Part shown: positions 46,780 to 55,188 of the stretch, one piece after another | Position numbering within the stretch: the first letter of the stretch is position 1 | Layout: each line of letters starts with the position of its first letter | From: Flavobacteriaceae bacterium MAR_2010_188 | GTDB taxonomy: Bacteria > Bacteroidota > Bacteroidia > Flavobacteriales > Flavobacteriaceae | Length of the DNA stretch: 64,000 bases | Assembly: GCA_900104375.1 (NCBI GenBank) | Contig: LT629302.1 | Coordinates: 62,001-126,000 of the forward strand | Reading direction: 5' to 3' | The notes under the pieces: model-generated | Databases searched by the model: none | Told to the model about the DNA's origin: nothing | Seen by the model: the letters and a program-made list of their open reading frames with translations, nothing else | Translations under genes and position numbers: made by a program

Positions 46780-48198
46780 CTATTCTTTAGGATAAAGTTT
46801 CATCTTACTCCCTTTTTTCAACATAAAGTCATAAGCCGCCGAATGTTCGTTAGGGATTTCGCCTTCTAAAATTGCTTCTTTAATCGCTTCCTTAATGACT
46901 CCGATTTCCCTACATGGTTTCAGATTAAATGTTTCCATAATTTCTTCCCCACTTACCGGAGGTTGAAAATTCCTAATGTGGTCGCGTTCTTCAACTTCAA
47001 CCATCTTATGTCTGACCAATTCAAAATTCTGATGGTATTTATGGAATTTTTTAGGATTCTTGGTAGTGATATCAGCTTCGCATAAGGTCATTAAGTCTTC
47101 AATCTTTTCCTGAGCATCAAAAACTAATCGTCTGACCGCCGAATCTGTAACGTTTTCATCTGACAAAGCGATCGGGCGGGAACTCATAAAAACGAGCTTC
47201 TGCACATATTTCATCTTATCATTTAAAGGCATTTTTAACCTTTTAAAAAGATGATAAACCATCTGTGAACCCTTTAGCTCGTGACCGTGAAACGTCCAAC
47301 CAATCCTCTTATGGAATTTTTTGGTCGGTGCTTTTCCGATATCATGCAGCAAGGCAGCCCAGCGTAACCAAAGATTCTCGGTATTTCTTGAAATATTATC
47401 TACCACTTCTAAGGTGTGATAGAAGTTATCTTTATGGGTTTGTCCATCGATTTCGTCAATGCCTTGCAATGCCGAAAGTTCTGGAAGAATGTATTTTAGA
47501 AGTCCGGTTTTATTAAGTAGAATAAAGCCTAATGATGGTTTTTCGGTGAGTAGGATTTTATTTAATTCATCTACGATACGTTCTTCGGTGATAATCTTTA
47601 TTCTTTCACTATTTCTAGAAATCGCCGAAAAACTTTCATCTTCAATCCTAAATCCCAGTTGTGCGGCAAATCTGATCGCTCGCATCATTCTTAATGGATC
47701 GTCACTATAGGTGATATTTGGGTCTAGCGGTGTCCTTATTATTTTATCGTTGAGGTCTTTAACACCATTAAAAGGGTCTAGCAATTCGCCGTAGTTCGCA
47801 TCATTCAGTCCTAATGCCAGCGCGTTTATGGTAAAATCTCGACGTTTTTGGTCATCTTCTAAACTACCTTCTTCCACGACCGGATTTCTGCTTTCTTGAG
47901 TGTAAGATTCTTTTCTAGCACCCACAAATTCCACGTCGATATCATCATGCTTCAACATGGCGGTACCATAGGTTTTAAAGATTTGAACCTTTGGCTTGTG
48001 TTCAAGATTACTTGCAACTTTATTGGCAAGTTCTATCCCGCTTCCGACAGCCACAATATCAATATCTTGCTTGTTGCCTCTGTCTAGCAAAAAATCACGC
48101 ACAAAGCCGCCGATAACATAAGAGTCGATATTGAGCTCTTCTGAAGACTTAGAAATCAGGTTGAAAATTGGATGTTTTAGAGCCTTTTTAAAATTCAT
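46780..48198 (-). CDS. cca: CCA-adding tRNA nucleotidyltransferase with HD domain
   Basis: A 472-residue enzyme that adds or repairs the 3' CCA of tRNA. The head domain has GGFVRDFLLDR (Gly30-Gly31) and the metal-binding acidic pair Asp45/Asp47 (QDIDIVAV). Then RRDFTINALALG (the neck), and an HD domain near the middle (WAALLHDIGKAPTKKFH). The bacterial class II CCA-adding/poly(A) family includes enzymes that add only A or only CC; with no second such gene seen here, full CCA activity is plausible. Bracketed by the four-helix and GxxExxY units. Confidence 0.93.
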   Translation of the reverse strand: MNFKKALKHPIFNLISKSSEELNIDSYVIGGFVRDFLLDRGNKQDIDIVAVGSGIELANKVASNLEHKPKVQIFKTYGTAMLKHDDIDVEFVGARKESYTQESRNPVVEEGSLEDDQKRRDFTINALALGLNDANYGELLDPFNGVKDLNDKIIRTPLDPNITYSDDPLRMMRAIRFAAQLGFRIEDESFSAISRNSERIKIITEERIVDELNKILLTEKPSLGFILLNKTGLLKYILPELSALQGIDEIDGQTHKDNFYHTLEVVDNISRNTENLWLRWAALLHDIGKAPTKKFHKRIGWTFHGHELKGSQMVYHLFKRLKMPLNDKMKYVQKLVFMSSRPIALSDENVTDSAVRRLVFDAQEKIEDLMTLCEADITTKNPKKFHKYHQNFELVRHKMVEVEERDHIRNFQPPVSGEEIMETFNLKPCREIGVIKEAIKEAILEGEIPNEHSAAYDFMLKKGSKMKLYPKE

Positions 48199-48208
48199 TA
48201 TTAGGTAA

Positions 48209-48403
48209 CCACGAATTCACAAATATTCTTTATAGGACAATTCTTTGGTGATTCAGAAAGTCACGATGGAAGTTGACCAATATAGATACCTTGCCTCGTA
48301 ATTTTAAGATTGTTAATACATTTAGTTGAAATTTGGTGATTTATCATCGGTCTTCAAAAGGTTTCGTGCTTATACTTTGCCATTTTTAATTCTGTATTCG
48401 TGG
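48209..48403. repeat. Degraded partial copy of the GxxExxY repeat unit
   Basis: Begins CCACGAATTCACAAAT (48209-48224), almost identical to the left end of the intact unit at 48415, continues for ~45 bases with high identity to its 3' end, carries a remnant of the gene's last ~30 codons, and ends with ATTCGTGG (48396-48403), the unit's right-end sequence. About 195 bases against 564 for the intact unit, so it has lost its middle. Confidence 0.8.
48230..48330 (-). pseudogene. Remnant of a GxxExxY gene
   Basis: The last ~33 codons of a GxxExxY gene: the decoded tail ends NFHRDFLNHQRIVL and a TAA at 48230-48232, against NFHRDFLDHQRIVL in the intact gene. The rest of the gene is missing. Confidence 0.85.
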
Positions 48404-48414
48404 TGTTTTTTATG

Positions 48415-48430
48415 CCACGAATTCACGAAT
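48415..48430. repeat. Left inverted end of the GxxExxY unit
   Basis: CCACGAATTCACGAAT. The 14-base core ACGAATTCACGAAT (48417-48430) is the perfect inverse complement of 48965-48978. It also pairs through CCACGAAT with ATTCGTGG at 48396-48403 to make an 8-base hairpin. Confidence 0.88.
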
Positions 48431-48434
48431 ATTT

Positions 48435-48809
48435 TTATAGGACAATTCTTTGATGATCTAAAAAGTCCCTATGAAAGTTTGCCAATATTGCTAGTTTATA
48501 ATTTGACACTTTTAAGTAGTTGATACATTGCGATAGATTTTTATCATTTAAAGCCTCCACACTTTTAATTTCAAGAATGATTTTATCAAAAATCGTGAAA
48601 TCAGCATAAAATTTATGTCTTAGTACAATATCCTTGTATTTTACCGGGAATTCCTTTTCTCTACTGTAGGGAATACCTAAAATGTTCAGTTCATATTCAA
48701 TAGCATCTTTGTACACAATTTCGGAGAAACCACTACCTAAATTGTTGTAAACATCGAACAAAATGCCCACAAGCTTATAGCTTTCATCTTTATAAATAAT
48801 GTTTGCCAT
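48435..48809 (-). CDS. GxxExxY protein
   Basis: A 124-residue protein with the family signature GSGFSEIVYKDAIEYEL. The following strands YADFTIFDKIILEIKSVEAL look like a PD-(D/E)xK-type core (Asp...Glu-x-Lys), so nucleic-acid cleavage is possible but not shown. Tail RIVL is complete. The family occurs as many scattered copies in some bacteria. Here it is enclosed by a perfect 14-base inverted repeat (48417-48430 and 48965-48978), next to a decayed partial copy. It is separate from the tsaC-like gene downstream of 48993. Confidence 0.9.
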   Translation of the reverse strand: MANIIYKDESYKLVGILFDVYNNLGSGFSEIVYKDAIEYELNILGIPYSREKEFPVKYKDIVLRHKFYADFTIFDKIILEIKSVEALNDKNLSQCINYLKVSNYKLAILANFHRDFLDHQRIVL

Positions 48810-48964
48810 TAACCGATAATTTTAAAATCATGTTTGTAAAAATGATTTTGAGAAAGGATTTACTCCAATCCGATATTTTGTCAATTTTCAAATTCATTTA
48901 TCAAAAAATCGATAGTGATAATTTCAAAACATTTTATCTTTTGAAATCCAAATCACAGAAACAC

Positions 48965-48978
48965 ATTCGTGAATTCGT
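48965..48978. repeat. Right inverted end of the GxxExxY unit
   Basis: ATTCGTGAATTCGT, perfect inverse complement of 48417-48430. It lies 156 bases upstream of the GxxExxY start and 15 bases from the stop of the threonylcarbamoyl-AMP synthase gene. Confidence 0.88.
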
Positions 48979-48992
48979 AGCAAATATCAGCA

Positions 48993-49553
48993 CTATTTCC
49001 GAATTATCTTTACCATTCCATCGTTCGCCAAGCGTATAATGGTCGAAGGTTTAGCAGTCGATTTTTCGTTGTGCAAATTTACGACATAGTCCACACCTTT
49101 AAAAACGTCATCGCTTATTTCTTTATAAGTTACTGGGGTCGCTTCGCCACTAATGTTAGCTGAAGTAGAAACAATAGGTCGTCCCAGTTTTCTCACCAAA
49201 TTATGAGCGAATCCTTCGGTTACGATTCTTATAGCCAAAGTGTCTTCCTCAGAAATAAGATTTTCGGAAACCCTAATCGGATTATCGTAGATGACTGTGG
49301 TTGGTCGCTCAGTGTATTTTAAAAGGTCATAAGCAATCTGAGGTAAATCTTCGATGTGATATTGCAACATCTTTAAGTCGCTAACCAAACAAATCATGCT
49401 TTTTTTCTCGTCTCTCTTCTTTAAACGATATATTTTTTCTACCGCATCAAAATTTGAAGAATCACAGCCAATTCCCCAAACCGTATCGGTCGGGTAAAGG
49501 ATGATTCCTCCATGTTTTAATATTTGAATCGCTTTCGTTAGTTGCTCTTGCAT
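48993..49553 (-). CDS. Threonylcarbamoyl-AMP synthase (Sua5/YciO/YrdC)
   Basis: About 186 residues from the ATG at 49553; the longer frame to 49616 adds 21 residues unlike the family. It makes threonylcarbamoyl-AMP for the t6A37 modification of ANN-decoding tRNAs. LYPTDTVWGIGCDS, KRDEKKSMICLV, the T/S-rich STSANISGEATPVTYKEI and the AKPSTIIRL C-terminal strand are present. Transcribed divergently from the GT2 gene at 49686. Confidence 0.93.
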   Translation of the reverse strand: MQEQLTKAIQILKHGGIILYPTDTVWGIGCDSSNFDAVEKIYRLKKRDEKKSMICLVSDLKMLQYHIEDLPQIAYDLLKYTERPTTVIYDNPIRVSENLISEEDTLAIRIVTEGFAHNLVRKLGRPIVSTSANISGEATPVTYKEISDDVFKGVDYVVNLHNEKSTAKPSTIIRLANDGMVKIIRK

Positions 49554-49660
49554 GATATTTAGCTTAGATTTTGCAAATTTCATCAAAATACTCTGATAAA
49601 ACCTGAAACCTTTCAACTAAATTGAAATTTCAACATTTAAATTTTAAATAGTAAAAAGAA

Positions 49661-49668
49661 TATCTTTG
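49661..49668 (+). promoter_or_regulatory. Candidate -7 promoter box TATCTTTG
   Basis: Perfect TAnnTTTG, 17 bases before the ATG of the first glycan-cluster gene; no clear -33 TTG. Confidence 0.4.
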
Positions 49669-49685
49669 AAAACTAAGTCTTGAAA

Positions 49686-50477
49686 ATGAAAACCGCCCTT
49701 TTGCTATCTACCTATAATTGGCCTTCGGCTTTGGGACTGGTTTTGAAAAGTATTGAGCAGCAGACGTTAATTCCGGATGAGGTTTTAATTGCGGATGATG
49801 GTTCTACCGACGATACAAAGGATTTAATAGATAAGTTTAAGGCTTCAACCTCATTAAATCTGAAACATATTTGGCATGAGGACAATGGTTTCAGAAGGTC
49901 TTCAATTTTAAATAAGGCAGTCGCCCAATCTAATGCTCAATATATAATACAGACCGATGGCGATTGTATTCTGCATAAGAATTTTGTAAAAGATCATGTT
50001 CATTGCTCCTTATCTAATACCTATTTATATGGAAGTAGGGTCAGCATTAAGGAAAATTTATTGCCTGAGCTTTTCGAGAAAGGGATTATCAATTTTAATT
50101 TTTTCTCAAGCGGAATTAAAAAGCGCAGCAGAACGCTGAGAATTCCATTTTTGGCCAACAATTATAAACCAGACAAGGTCCTTTCTAATAAATTAAGGGG
50201 TTGCAATCTCTCATTTTGGAAAGATGATTTTATTGCTGTAAATGGTTATAATGAAGATATGACAGGGTGGGGGAGAGAAGATTCTGAAATGGTGATAAGG
50301 ATGATGAACAACGGAATTTTAGGAAAACGGATTAGATACGGAGGAATTATCTATCATATCTGGCACAAGACGGTTTCCAAATCTAACTTAAATGTCAATG
50401 ACAGTTTGCAGCAAAAAGCTATAGATAAGAATCTAAAGTGGTGCAAGAACGGAATTGATCAATACCTGAATTCTTAA
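49686..50477 (+). CDS. Glycosyltransferase family 2 with galactosyltransferase-like C-terminus
   Basis: About 263 residues from the ATG at 49686 (a TTG two codons earlier is less likely). GT-A fold: LLLSTYNWPSALGLVLKSI, nucleotide-sugar motif ADDGSTDDT, DxD-like QTDGDCIL, and the C-terminal acceptor region GWGREDSEMVIRMMNNG. Cytosolic, acts on a membrane-linked or LPS-core acceptor. It is a paralogue of the gene at 53289-54107. Its stop is one base from the stop of the convergent next gene. Confidence 0.9.
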   Translation: MKTALLLSTYNWPSALGLVLKSIEQQTLIPDEVLIADDGSTDDTKDLIDKFKASTSLNLKHIWHEDNGFRRSSILNKAVAQSNAQYIIQTDGDCILHKNFVKDHVHCSLSNTYLYGSRVSIKENLLPELFEKGIINFNFFSSGIKKRSRTLRIPFLANNYKPDKVLSNKLRGCNLSFWKDDFIAVNGYNEDMTGWGREDSEMVIRMMNNGILGKRIRYGGIIYHIWHKTVSKSNLNVNDSLQQKAIDKNLKWCKNGIDQYLNS

Positions 50478-50478
50478 C

Positions 50479-51606
50479 TTAAAGTGAGTTATCCAAATAT
50501 TCCACGATGGCCAAAGCGGCCCTTTCGGATGCAGTGGTATTTTCTTCGGTATAAAAATTTTCATCCGTAATTTTTTGTTGAATCGTTTTAAACTCATTAA
50601 AATCTTTTTGCGATTTATTTAGGGCATCACTTAAATTTGATAAATCTGAAACAACCTTTCCGCACTTCCAGAATCTAAATTCAATCGACTCTTTGTAGTC
50701 AGCTGCAGTTGGATTTAGAAACACACATGGTCTAGGTTTAATGATGAATTCGTAAACTTGACTAGAAACATCTCCAAGATAAATGTCCGCTGCGTTCACA
50801 TAGGTCATGTTTACACTTTTTTCACTGCCTAAATCGATATAGATGTTTTCGGGTTTATAGAATTTTTGGTCGATCAAGTCGGGTTTTAATCCTCCTTTAT
50901 GTTTAAAAAGATTGATATGAGGAGCAAAAATTAGATTGAAGTCTTTGTTTTCAAGAAAAAAATTCAAAATTTCCTGACCCCAATAATGCCATGAAGAAAG
51001 AGGCTGAGAAAAGTGTGGATTATAAACCACAACTGGATTGTCATTTTTGAAAAATGAAATTTTAGTTTTTACAATTGAATCCACTTTAGGATAACCTACA
51101 ACCACGGGATGTTCTCCTAAAAGTCCTCTTTTTTTTAATTCTTGAAACTGAAAGTCGCTATACAATAACTGAAAATCAAAATCTGCCTGGTCTTTTCTAA
51201 AACTGTAAGAACGGCCAGGAGCACCGTGGGCGAATTTTAAAAATTTGGGTTTCTTTGCGTCCTTTCTGGATTTAAAAAGTTCGTGATGAAAATAGTCCGT
51301 GAAGACCACCGCATCAAACGTATCTAGAATATAATTTTTGTTCTTCTTCAGCCAAAATCCTTTTCTCGGAAGTTCGCGTCCTTTAAGTCTATCGGTCAAG
51401 GCTCTAAACCCCATAGTAGGGAGCTGTTCAACTTTAACAGCTTTACCATTCAGATTTTTTAAAGTTGAAAGAAGATAATCATGTTTCCCCGGGAAGGTGA
51501 GAATTTCTACATCATGTTCTTTGGATAATTCGATTGCGACGGATATAAAATGGTTTATGTGATGGATTTCGTCTAAATGGAGAAATGCGATTTTATATCT
51601 ACTCAT
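50479..51606 (-). CDS. CDP-glycerol glycerophosphotransferase-like protein
   Basis: A 375-residue GT-B-fold protein of the TagB/TagF-like group. It has KFAHGAPGRSYSFRK near the middle, VVYNPHFSQPLSSWHYWG, an APHINLFKH segment and ...GDVSSQVYEFIIKPRPCVFLN, the acidic/serine motif characteristic of the family. In Gram-positives these enzymes transfer glycerol-phosphate to teichoic acid; in this Gram-negative context a polyol-phosphate decoration of LPS or capsule is inferred. A second relative lies at 54100-55188. Confidence 0.82.
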   Translation of the reverse strand: MSRYKIAFLHLDEIHHINHFISVAIELSKEHDVEILTFPGKHDYLLSTLKNLNGKAVKVEQLPTMGFRALTDRLKGRELPRKGFWLKKNKNYILDTFDAVVFTDYFHHELFKSRKDAKKPKFLKFAHGAPGRSYSFRKDQADFDFQLLYSDFQFQELKKRGLLGEHPVVVGYPKVDSIVKTKISFFKNDNPVVVYNPHFSQPLSSWHYWGQEILNFFLENKDFNLIFAPHINLFKHKGGLKPDLIDQKFYKPENIYIDLGSEKSVNMTYVNAADIYLGDVSSQVYEFIIKPRPCVFLNPTAADYKESIEFRFWKCGKVVSDLSNLSDALNKSQKDFNEFKTIQQKITDENFYTEENTTASERAALAIVEYLDNSL

Positions 51607-51663
51607 CGATTTTTTAAAGTTGAAAACATATTGCTAATGCAATTTACAACGAATTAATAAATG

Positions 51664-51671
51664 TAATTTTG
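51664..51671 (+). promoter_or_regulatory. Candidate -7 promoter box TAATTTTG
   Basis: Perfect TAnnTTTG, 46 bases before the ATG of the Kdo-kinase-like gene; no -33 TTG at the right distance. Confidence 0.4.
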
Positions 51672-51717
51672 CAGGAGAATCATAATATTAAAGACAATTT
51701 CTGCTCGTAAGTATTAA

Positions 51718-52488
51718 ATGAAGGTTAGTAAAACCATACATACCAATTATCTAAAATGTGAGTCAAGGCTGGATAAATTCATTTCAAACTTTGATAGCAG
51801 CGGTAAGATTTTTGGCAAAGCAGACAGGAATACGATCAAATTGTTCCACTTAGATAATCAGATTATCAATGTGAAATCTTTTCGTATTCCTAATCTCATC
51901 AATCAGGTTGTTTATAATTTCTTTAGAAAGAGCAAAGCGCAACGCTCTTACGAATATGCCAATAAATTAGATGCTTTAAACATTGGTACGCCGCAACCAA
52001 TTGCATATTACGAGTTTAAAGGCTGGTTCCTGTTTAAACGCAGTTTCTATATCTGTCAGCACTTAGATTGTGACTTGACTTATCGAGAACTTACTTTCAA
52101 TTTTGATTATCCTGATTTTGAGAAGATATTACGAGAGTTTACGCGATTTACCTATAATCTTCATGAGAACGGTATCAATTTTTTAGATCATTCCCCTGGA
52201 AATACTTTGATAAAAAAAGAAGACGAACATTACAAGTTTTATTTGGTAGACTTAAACAGAATGGAATTTGCTTCTCTGGATTTCGAAACTCGGATAAAGA
52301 ACTTTGCCCGATTGACCATCCATAAAAATATGATCGAAATTATGAGTGATGAATATGCAAAATGTTCGGGCGAGGATTATGATAAAATCTGCAATCTAAT
52401 GTGGAAAACCACAGAAGATTTTCAAGAGAGATTTCATCGTAAAAAACGATTGAAGAACAAATTATTCTTTTGGAGAGCCAAGAAATAA
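51718..52488 (+). CDS. LPS core kinase-like protein (Kdo kinase/WaaP family)
   Basis: A 256-residue protein kinase-fold enzyme of the type that phosphorylates LPS core sugars. Catalytic loop NGINFLDHSPGNTLI (Asp157 and Asn) and metal-binding DLNRMEF are intact, as is an N-lobe rich in Lys (VKSFRIPNLINQ). Probably cytosolic and membrane-associated. Phosphorylation of Kdo or heptose fits the neighbouring heptosyltransferase-like and glycosyltransferase genes. Its 3' end overlaps the convergent GT2 gene by 27 bases. Confidence 0.85.
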   Translation: MKVSKTIHTNYLKCESRLDKFISNFDSSGKIFGKADRNTIKLFHLDNQIINVKSFRIPNLINQVVYNFFRKSKAQRSYEYANKLDALNIGTPQPIAYYEFKGWFLFKRSFYICQHLDCDLTYRELTFNFDYPDFEKILREFTRFTYNLHENGINFLDHSPGNTLIKKEDEHYKFYLVDLNRMEFASLDFETRIKNFARLTIHKNMIEIMSDEYAKCSGEDYDKICNLMWKTTEDFQERFHRKKRLKNKLFFWRAKK

Positions 52489-53238
52489 TTCGTTTAAATA
52501 CTCGTATCTGTATTTTACGCCATAGGCGTTAAGCTGGCAGATAATAAGTCCTTCATTTCCATCTAAAAATCCAAGCCTGAATATATAATTGTACAAAAAT
52601 TTATAGACGGGCTTGATATAAAGGTCAAACCAAGTTGGGCGTGCTCCTTTTTCAAAAAGCATTTTTGCCTTTAATCTGGCGTAATGTTCCGTCTTTGCTT
52701 TGTAACTTTTATAATCGCTATAAGAATAGTGCAACATTGGATTTTTAAGTTTTCCAATCCGTCCATTAACTTTCAGAACTTCGTGAACTTTTATGTCAGT
52801 ATCGTAATTAGCTTTTCCTCTTTTAAATAAACGTAGAATAAAGTCGGTCTGCAGACCGCTATAGTTCAAAATCTTTTCTTTGAAAACAAATTTTCTCGGA
52901 ATTTTATAAGCTACAATATTGGTTGGAACGTTGATTTTTTCCTTGATCTCTTCAACTAAAAGTTTTGGCAAACGTTCGTCGGCATCAATAAACAATATCC
53001 AATTAGAAGTTGCTTTTGAGATAGCAAAGTTTCTCTGATTCGCAAAATCCAAAAATTTATTCTGAAACACTTTTACATTAGGGTATTGCTGCAATCTTTC
53101 TATTGTACCGTCCTCGCTAAAGGAATCTACCACGATTATTTCATCTGCAAATGAAACGTTTTCGATAAGCTCGTTAATATGATTTGCTTCATTATGGGTG
53201 ATGATTAGAGCGGAAAGAGTAGAGTTTTGGAGTTTCAA
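52462..53238 (-). CDS. Glycosyltransferase family 2 (WaaE-like)
   Basis: A 258-residue GT-A enzyme of the WaaE/KdtX type: ALIITHNEANHINELI, VVDSFSEDGTIERLQ, FLDFANQRNFA and the DxD motif LFIDADERLP. Members add a beta-glucose or related sugar to heptose of the LPS core. The frame opens with TTG (complement of 53236-53238); an in-frame stop lies just upstream and no ATG is near, so TTG is the likely start. Convergent overlap of 27 bases with the Kdo-kinase-like gene. Confidence 0.9.
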   Translation of the reverse strand: MKLQNSTLSALIITHNEANHINELIENVSFADEIIVVDSFSEDGTIERLQQYPNVKVFQNKFLDFANQRNFAISKATSNWILFIDADERLPKLLVEEIKEKINVPTNIVAYKIPRKFVFKEKILNYSGLQTDFILRLFKRGKANYDTDIKVHEVLKVNGRIGKLKNPMLHYSYSDYKSYKAKTEHYARLKAKMLFEKGARPTWFDLYIKPVYKFLYNYIFRLGFLDGNEGLIICQLNAYGVKYRYEYLNELFLGSPKE

Positions 53239-53288
53239 GTTATTAGAAGCGTCAAGTCAGTGTATAAAAATAAGTATTTTTACAGCAA

Positions 53289-54107
53289 ATGAGACCTTAC
53301 CAAGCCACAGTCATTATTTCAACTTATAATCAGCCAAAATGGTTAGAGAAAGTCTTGTGGAGCTATGAATATCAAACTTTTAAGGATTTTGAAATTATCA
53401 TCGCCGACGATGGCTCAGAGAAGGCTACCCGGGATTTAATTGAAAGTTTTAAAGAAACTTCTAAACTAGCTATAAATCATATTTGGCAAGAGGATAAAGG
53501 TTTTAGGAAAACAAAAATTTTGAATCAGGCCATAATCGCTTCAAACTCGGAGTATATCATTTTTACTGACGGCGACTGTATCGGCAGAAATGATTTTGTG
53601 CAGACACACCTACAACTTAAACAAGAAAACACGGCATTGTCTGGTGGTTATTATAAGCTTAATCTAAATGTTTCTACTAAAATAAATAAGACAGACATCG
53701 AGACTCAGAACTGTTTCAAATTTAAATGGCTAGAAGCACAAGGGCAGCAAAAGGATTTTAAGTCGAATAAATTATCAACTTCAAAATTTAAGACCAAATT
53801 TTTAGACGCGATTACGCCAACCAAAGCGACCTTTGACGGAATGAATGTTTCTTGCTATAAGCACGATTTATTGGCGGTTAACGGATTCGATGAACGGATG
53901 AGCTACGGTGGTGAAGATCGCGAGATTGGAGAACGTATGATGAATAATGGCGTAAAATTCAAACAAGTGAGGTACAGCGCCATCTGTCTTCATCTTTATC
54001 ATGAGCGGCCATATGCCCAAGCCGAAAATTCTTTAAATTCTGAAATACGTAAAATTACCAAGAACAAGAAGATAGTCAAAACAGAATTTGGAATCGACTC
54101 TAAATGA
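53289..54107 (+). CDS. Glycosyltransferase family 2 with galactosyltransferase-like C-terminus
   Basis: A 272-residue GT-A enzyme, paralogue of 49686-50477: TVIISTYNQPKWLEKVLWSY, IIADDGSEKATRDLI, FTDGDCIGRND and MSYGGEDREIGERMMNNG. The acceptor is probably the same glycan. Its last bases overlap the convergent stop of the next gene by eight bases (54100-54107). Confidence 0.9.
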   Translation: MRPYQATVIISTYNQPKWLEKVLWSYEYQTFKDFEIIIADDGSEKATRDLIESFKETSKLAINHIWQEDKGFRKTKILNQAIIASNSEYIIFTDGDCIGRNDFVQTHLQLKQENTALSGGYYKLNLNVSTKINKTDIETQNCFKFKWLEAQGQQKDFKSNKLSTSKFKTKFLDAITPTKATFDGMNVSCYKHDLLAVNGFDERMSYGGEDREIGERMMNNGVKFKQVRYSAICLHLYHERPYAQAENSLNSEIRKITKNKKIVKTEFGIDSK

Positions 54108-55188
54108 TTTCTTCCTTTTTAAGAGTTAAAGGTTTATCGTAAGTGTTCGTTGTAAAAAATTTTAAGCGCTTTCTAATTTTAAATTTTCTAATTAGGTTGA
54201 GCGGCTTGTTCTTTAGATGTGATTTATCCTTGTGAAGTTGTGCGATACTTGCATCAATAACCCGTTTGCTGCTTTTTCCATCGAAATAAGGATGTAGATT
54301 GCTTATAAATTCCTTGGTTTTTGAAATCACATTTTCTGGGTATTCAAGGGCAGTTTTAAATGCGTTTTCGATGTTTTGGCTCTCATGGACGTGGATTAAA
54401 TAATCATTATTTACTGTATGATTAAAAACCACGACCGGCTTAGCTTGAAGTAGAAATTCTTGTATGGCAGATGTATTATCAGAAAACATAATATCTGACT
54501 TTTTAAATAAAGGGACCAGATCGGTAGTATCGTAAAAATTGAAATTCTCGTTGTTTAAAGACTTCCATTTCTCTCTAGTTTCAATATATATTTTTGGATG
54601 TAAGACCATCAGAAAATCATATTTCCCGGTATTTGAGAGTCTTTTTATTTCGTTGAAGACAGAATCGTTGTAGGCCATGCTGACCTTAACTGTAAAGGTT
54701 GAAGAGATTAAAATAACGGGCTTATTTTTAGGTGGAATTTTTTCCAACGGGAACAACGGGTCCACTTTACTCCATCCGGTTTCAGCAACCTCAAAAGAAC
54801 CATATTTATCTGCTAATTTTTTAAATACCGACGTCGTTGATGGCCCTTGAGTGCAATACAGGTCAAAGAATCCTCGGATCCTGAAATGGTCAAAAAGCTG
54901 GTTTCGATCCATTCGTTTTTTGGTAAGAAACCCATGAAAAATTTGAACCTTTAAACCAGGAATAAAATCTGCTACGATATCCGAAATCGTTAAAACTATA
55001 TGAGGATTGTATTTTAGAACTTCCTCAACCGTATTTAGGACATTTGGTTTAGTCAACAAACCTTTTCGGCCTTCATCTTCATCTGCAAACCATTTTACCT
55101 CATAGCCACGACTAGTTATTTCGTCAACCAAAGGCTGTCCAATGGGAAGAGCGTAACTGTAGGAGATATAAATGAGGAATCTGTACAT
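54100..55188 (-). CDS. CDP-glycerol glycerophosphotransferase-like protein
   Basis: A 362-residue GT-B-like protein, second of this group in the cluster. QIFHGFLTKKRMDRNQLFDH, YCTQGPSTTSVFKKLADKYG, ETGWSKVDPLF, VLHPKIYI and the characteristic DIMFSDNTSAIQEFLL with KPVVVFNH are seen. It starts directly after the stop of the heptosyltransferase-like gene (TAAATG). Function as polyol-phosphate transferase is inferred. Confidence 0.8.
   Translation of the reverse strand: MYRFLIYISYSYALPIGQPLVDEITSRGYEVKWFADEDEGRKGLLTKPNVLNTVEEVLKYNPHIVLTISDIVADFIPGLKVQIFHGFLTKKRMDRNQLFDHFRIRGFFDLYCTQGPSTTSVFKKLADKYGSFEVAETGWSKVDPLFPLEKIPPKNKPVILISSTFTVKVSMAYNDSVFNEIKRLSNTGKYDFLMVLHPKIYIETREKWKSLNNENFNFYDTTDLVPLFKKSDIMFSDNTSAIQEFLLQAKPVVVFNHTVNNDYLIHVHESQNIENAFKTALEYPENVISKTKEFISNLHPYFDGKSSKRVIDASIAQLHKDKSHLKNKPLNLIRKFKIRKRLKFFTTNTYDKPLTLKKEEII

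Noticed and set aside
48396-48422. ATTCGTGG/CCACGAAT hairpin as a simple terminator
   Set aside because: It is better explained as the junction between the right end of the partial unit and the left end of the intact GxxExxY unit.
49554-49616. N-terminal extension of threonylcarbamoyl-AMP synthase
   Set aside because: The added 21 residues are not part of the family; the family begins near MQEQLTKAIQIL at 49553.
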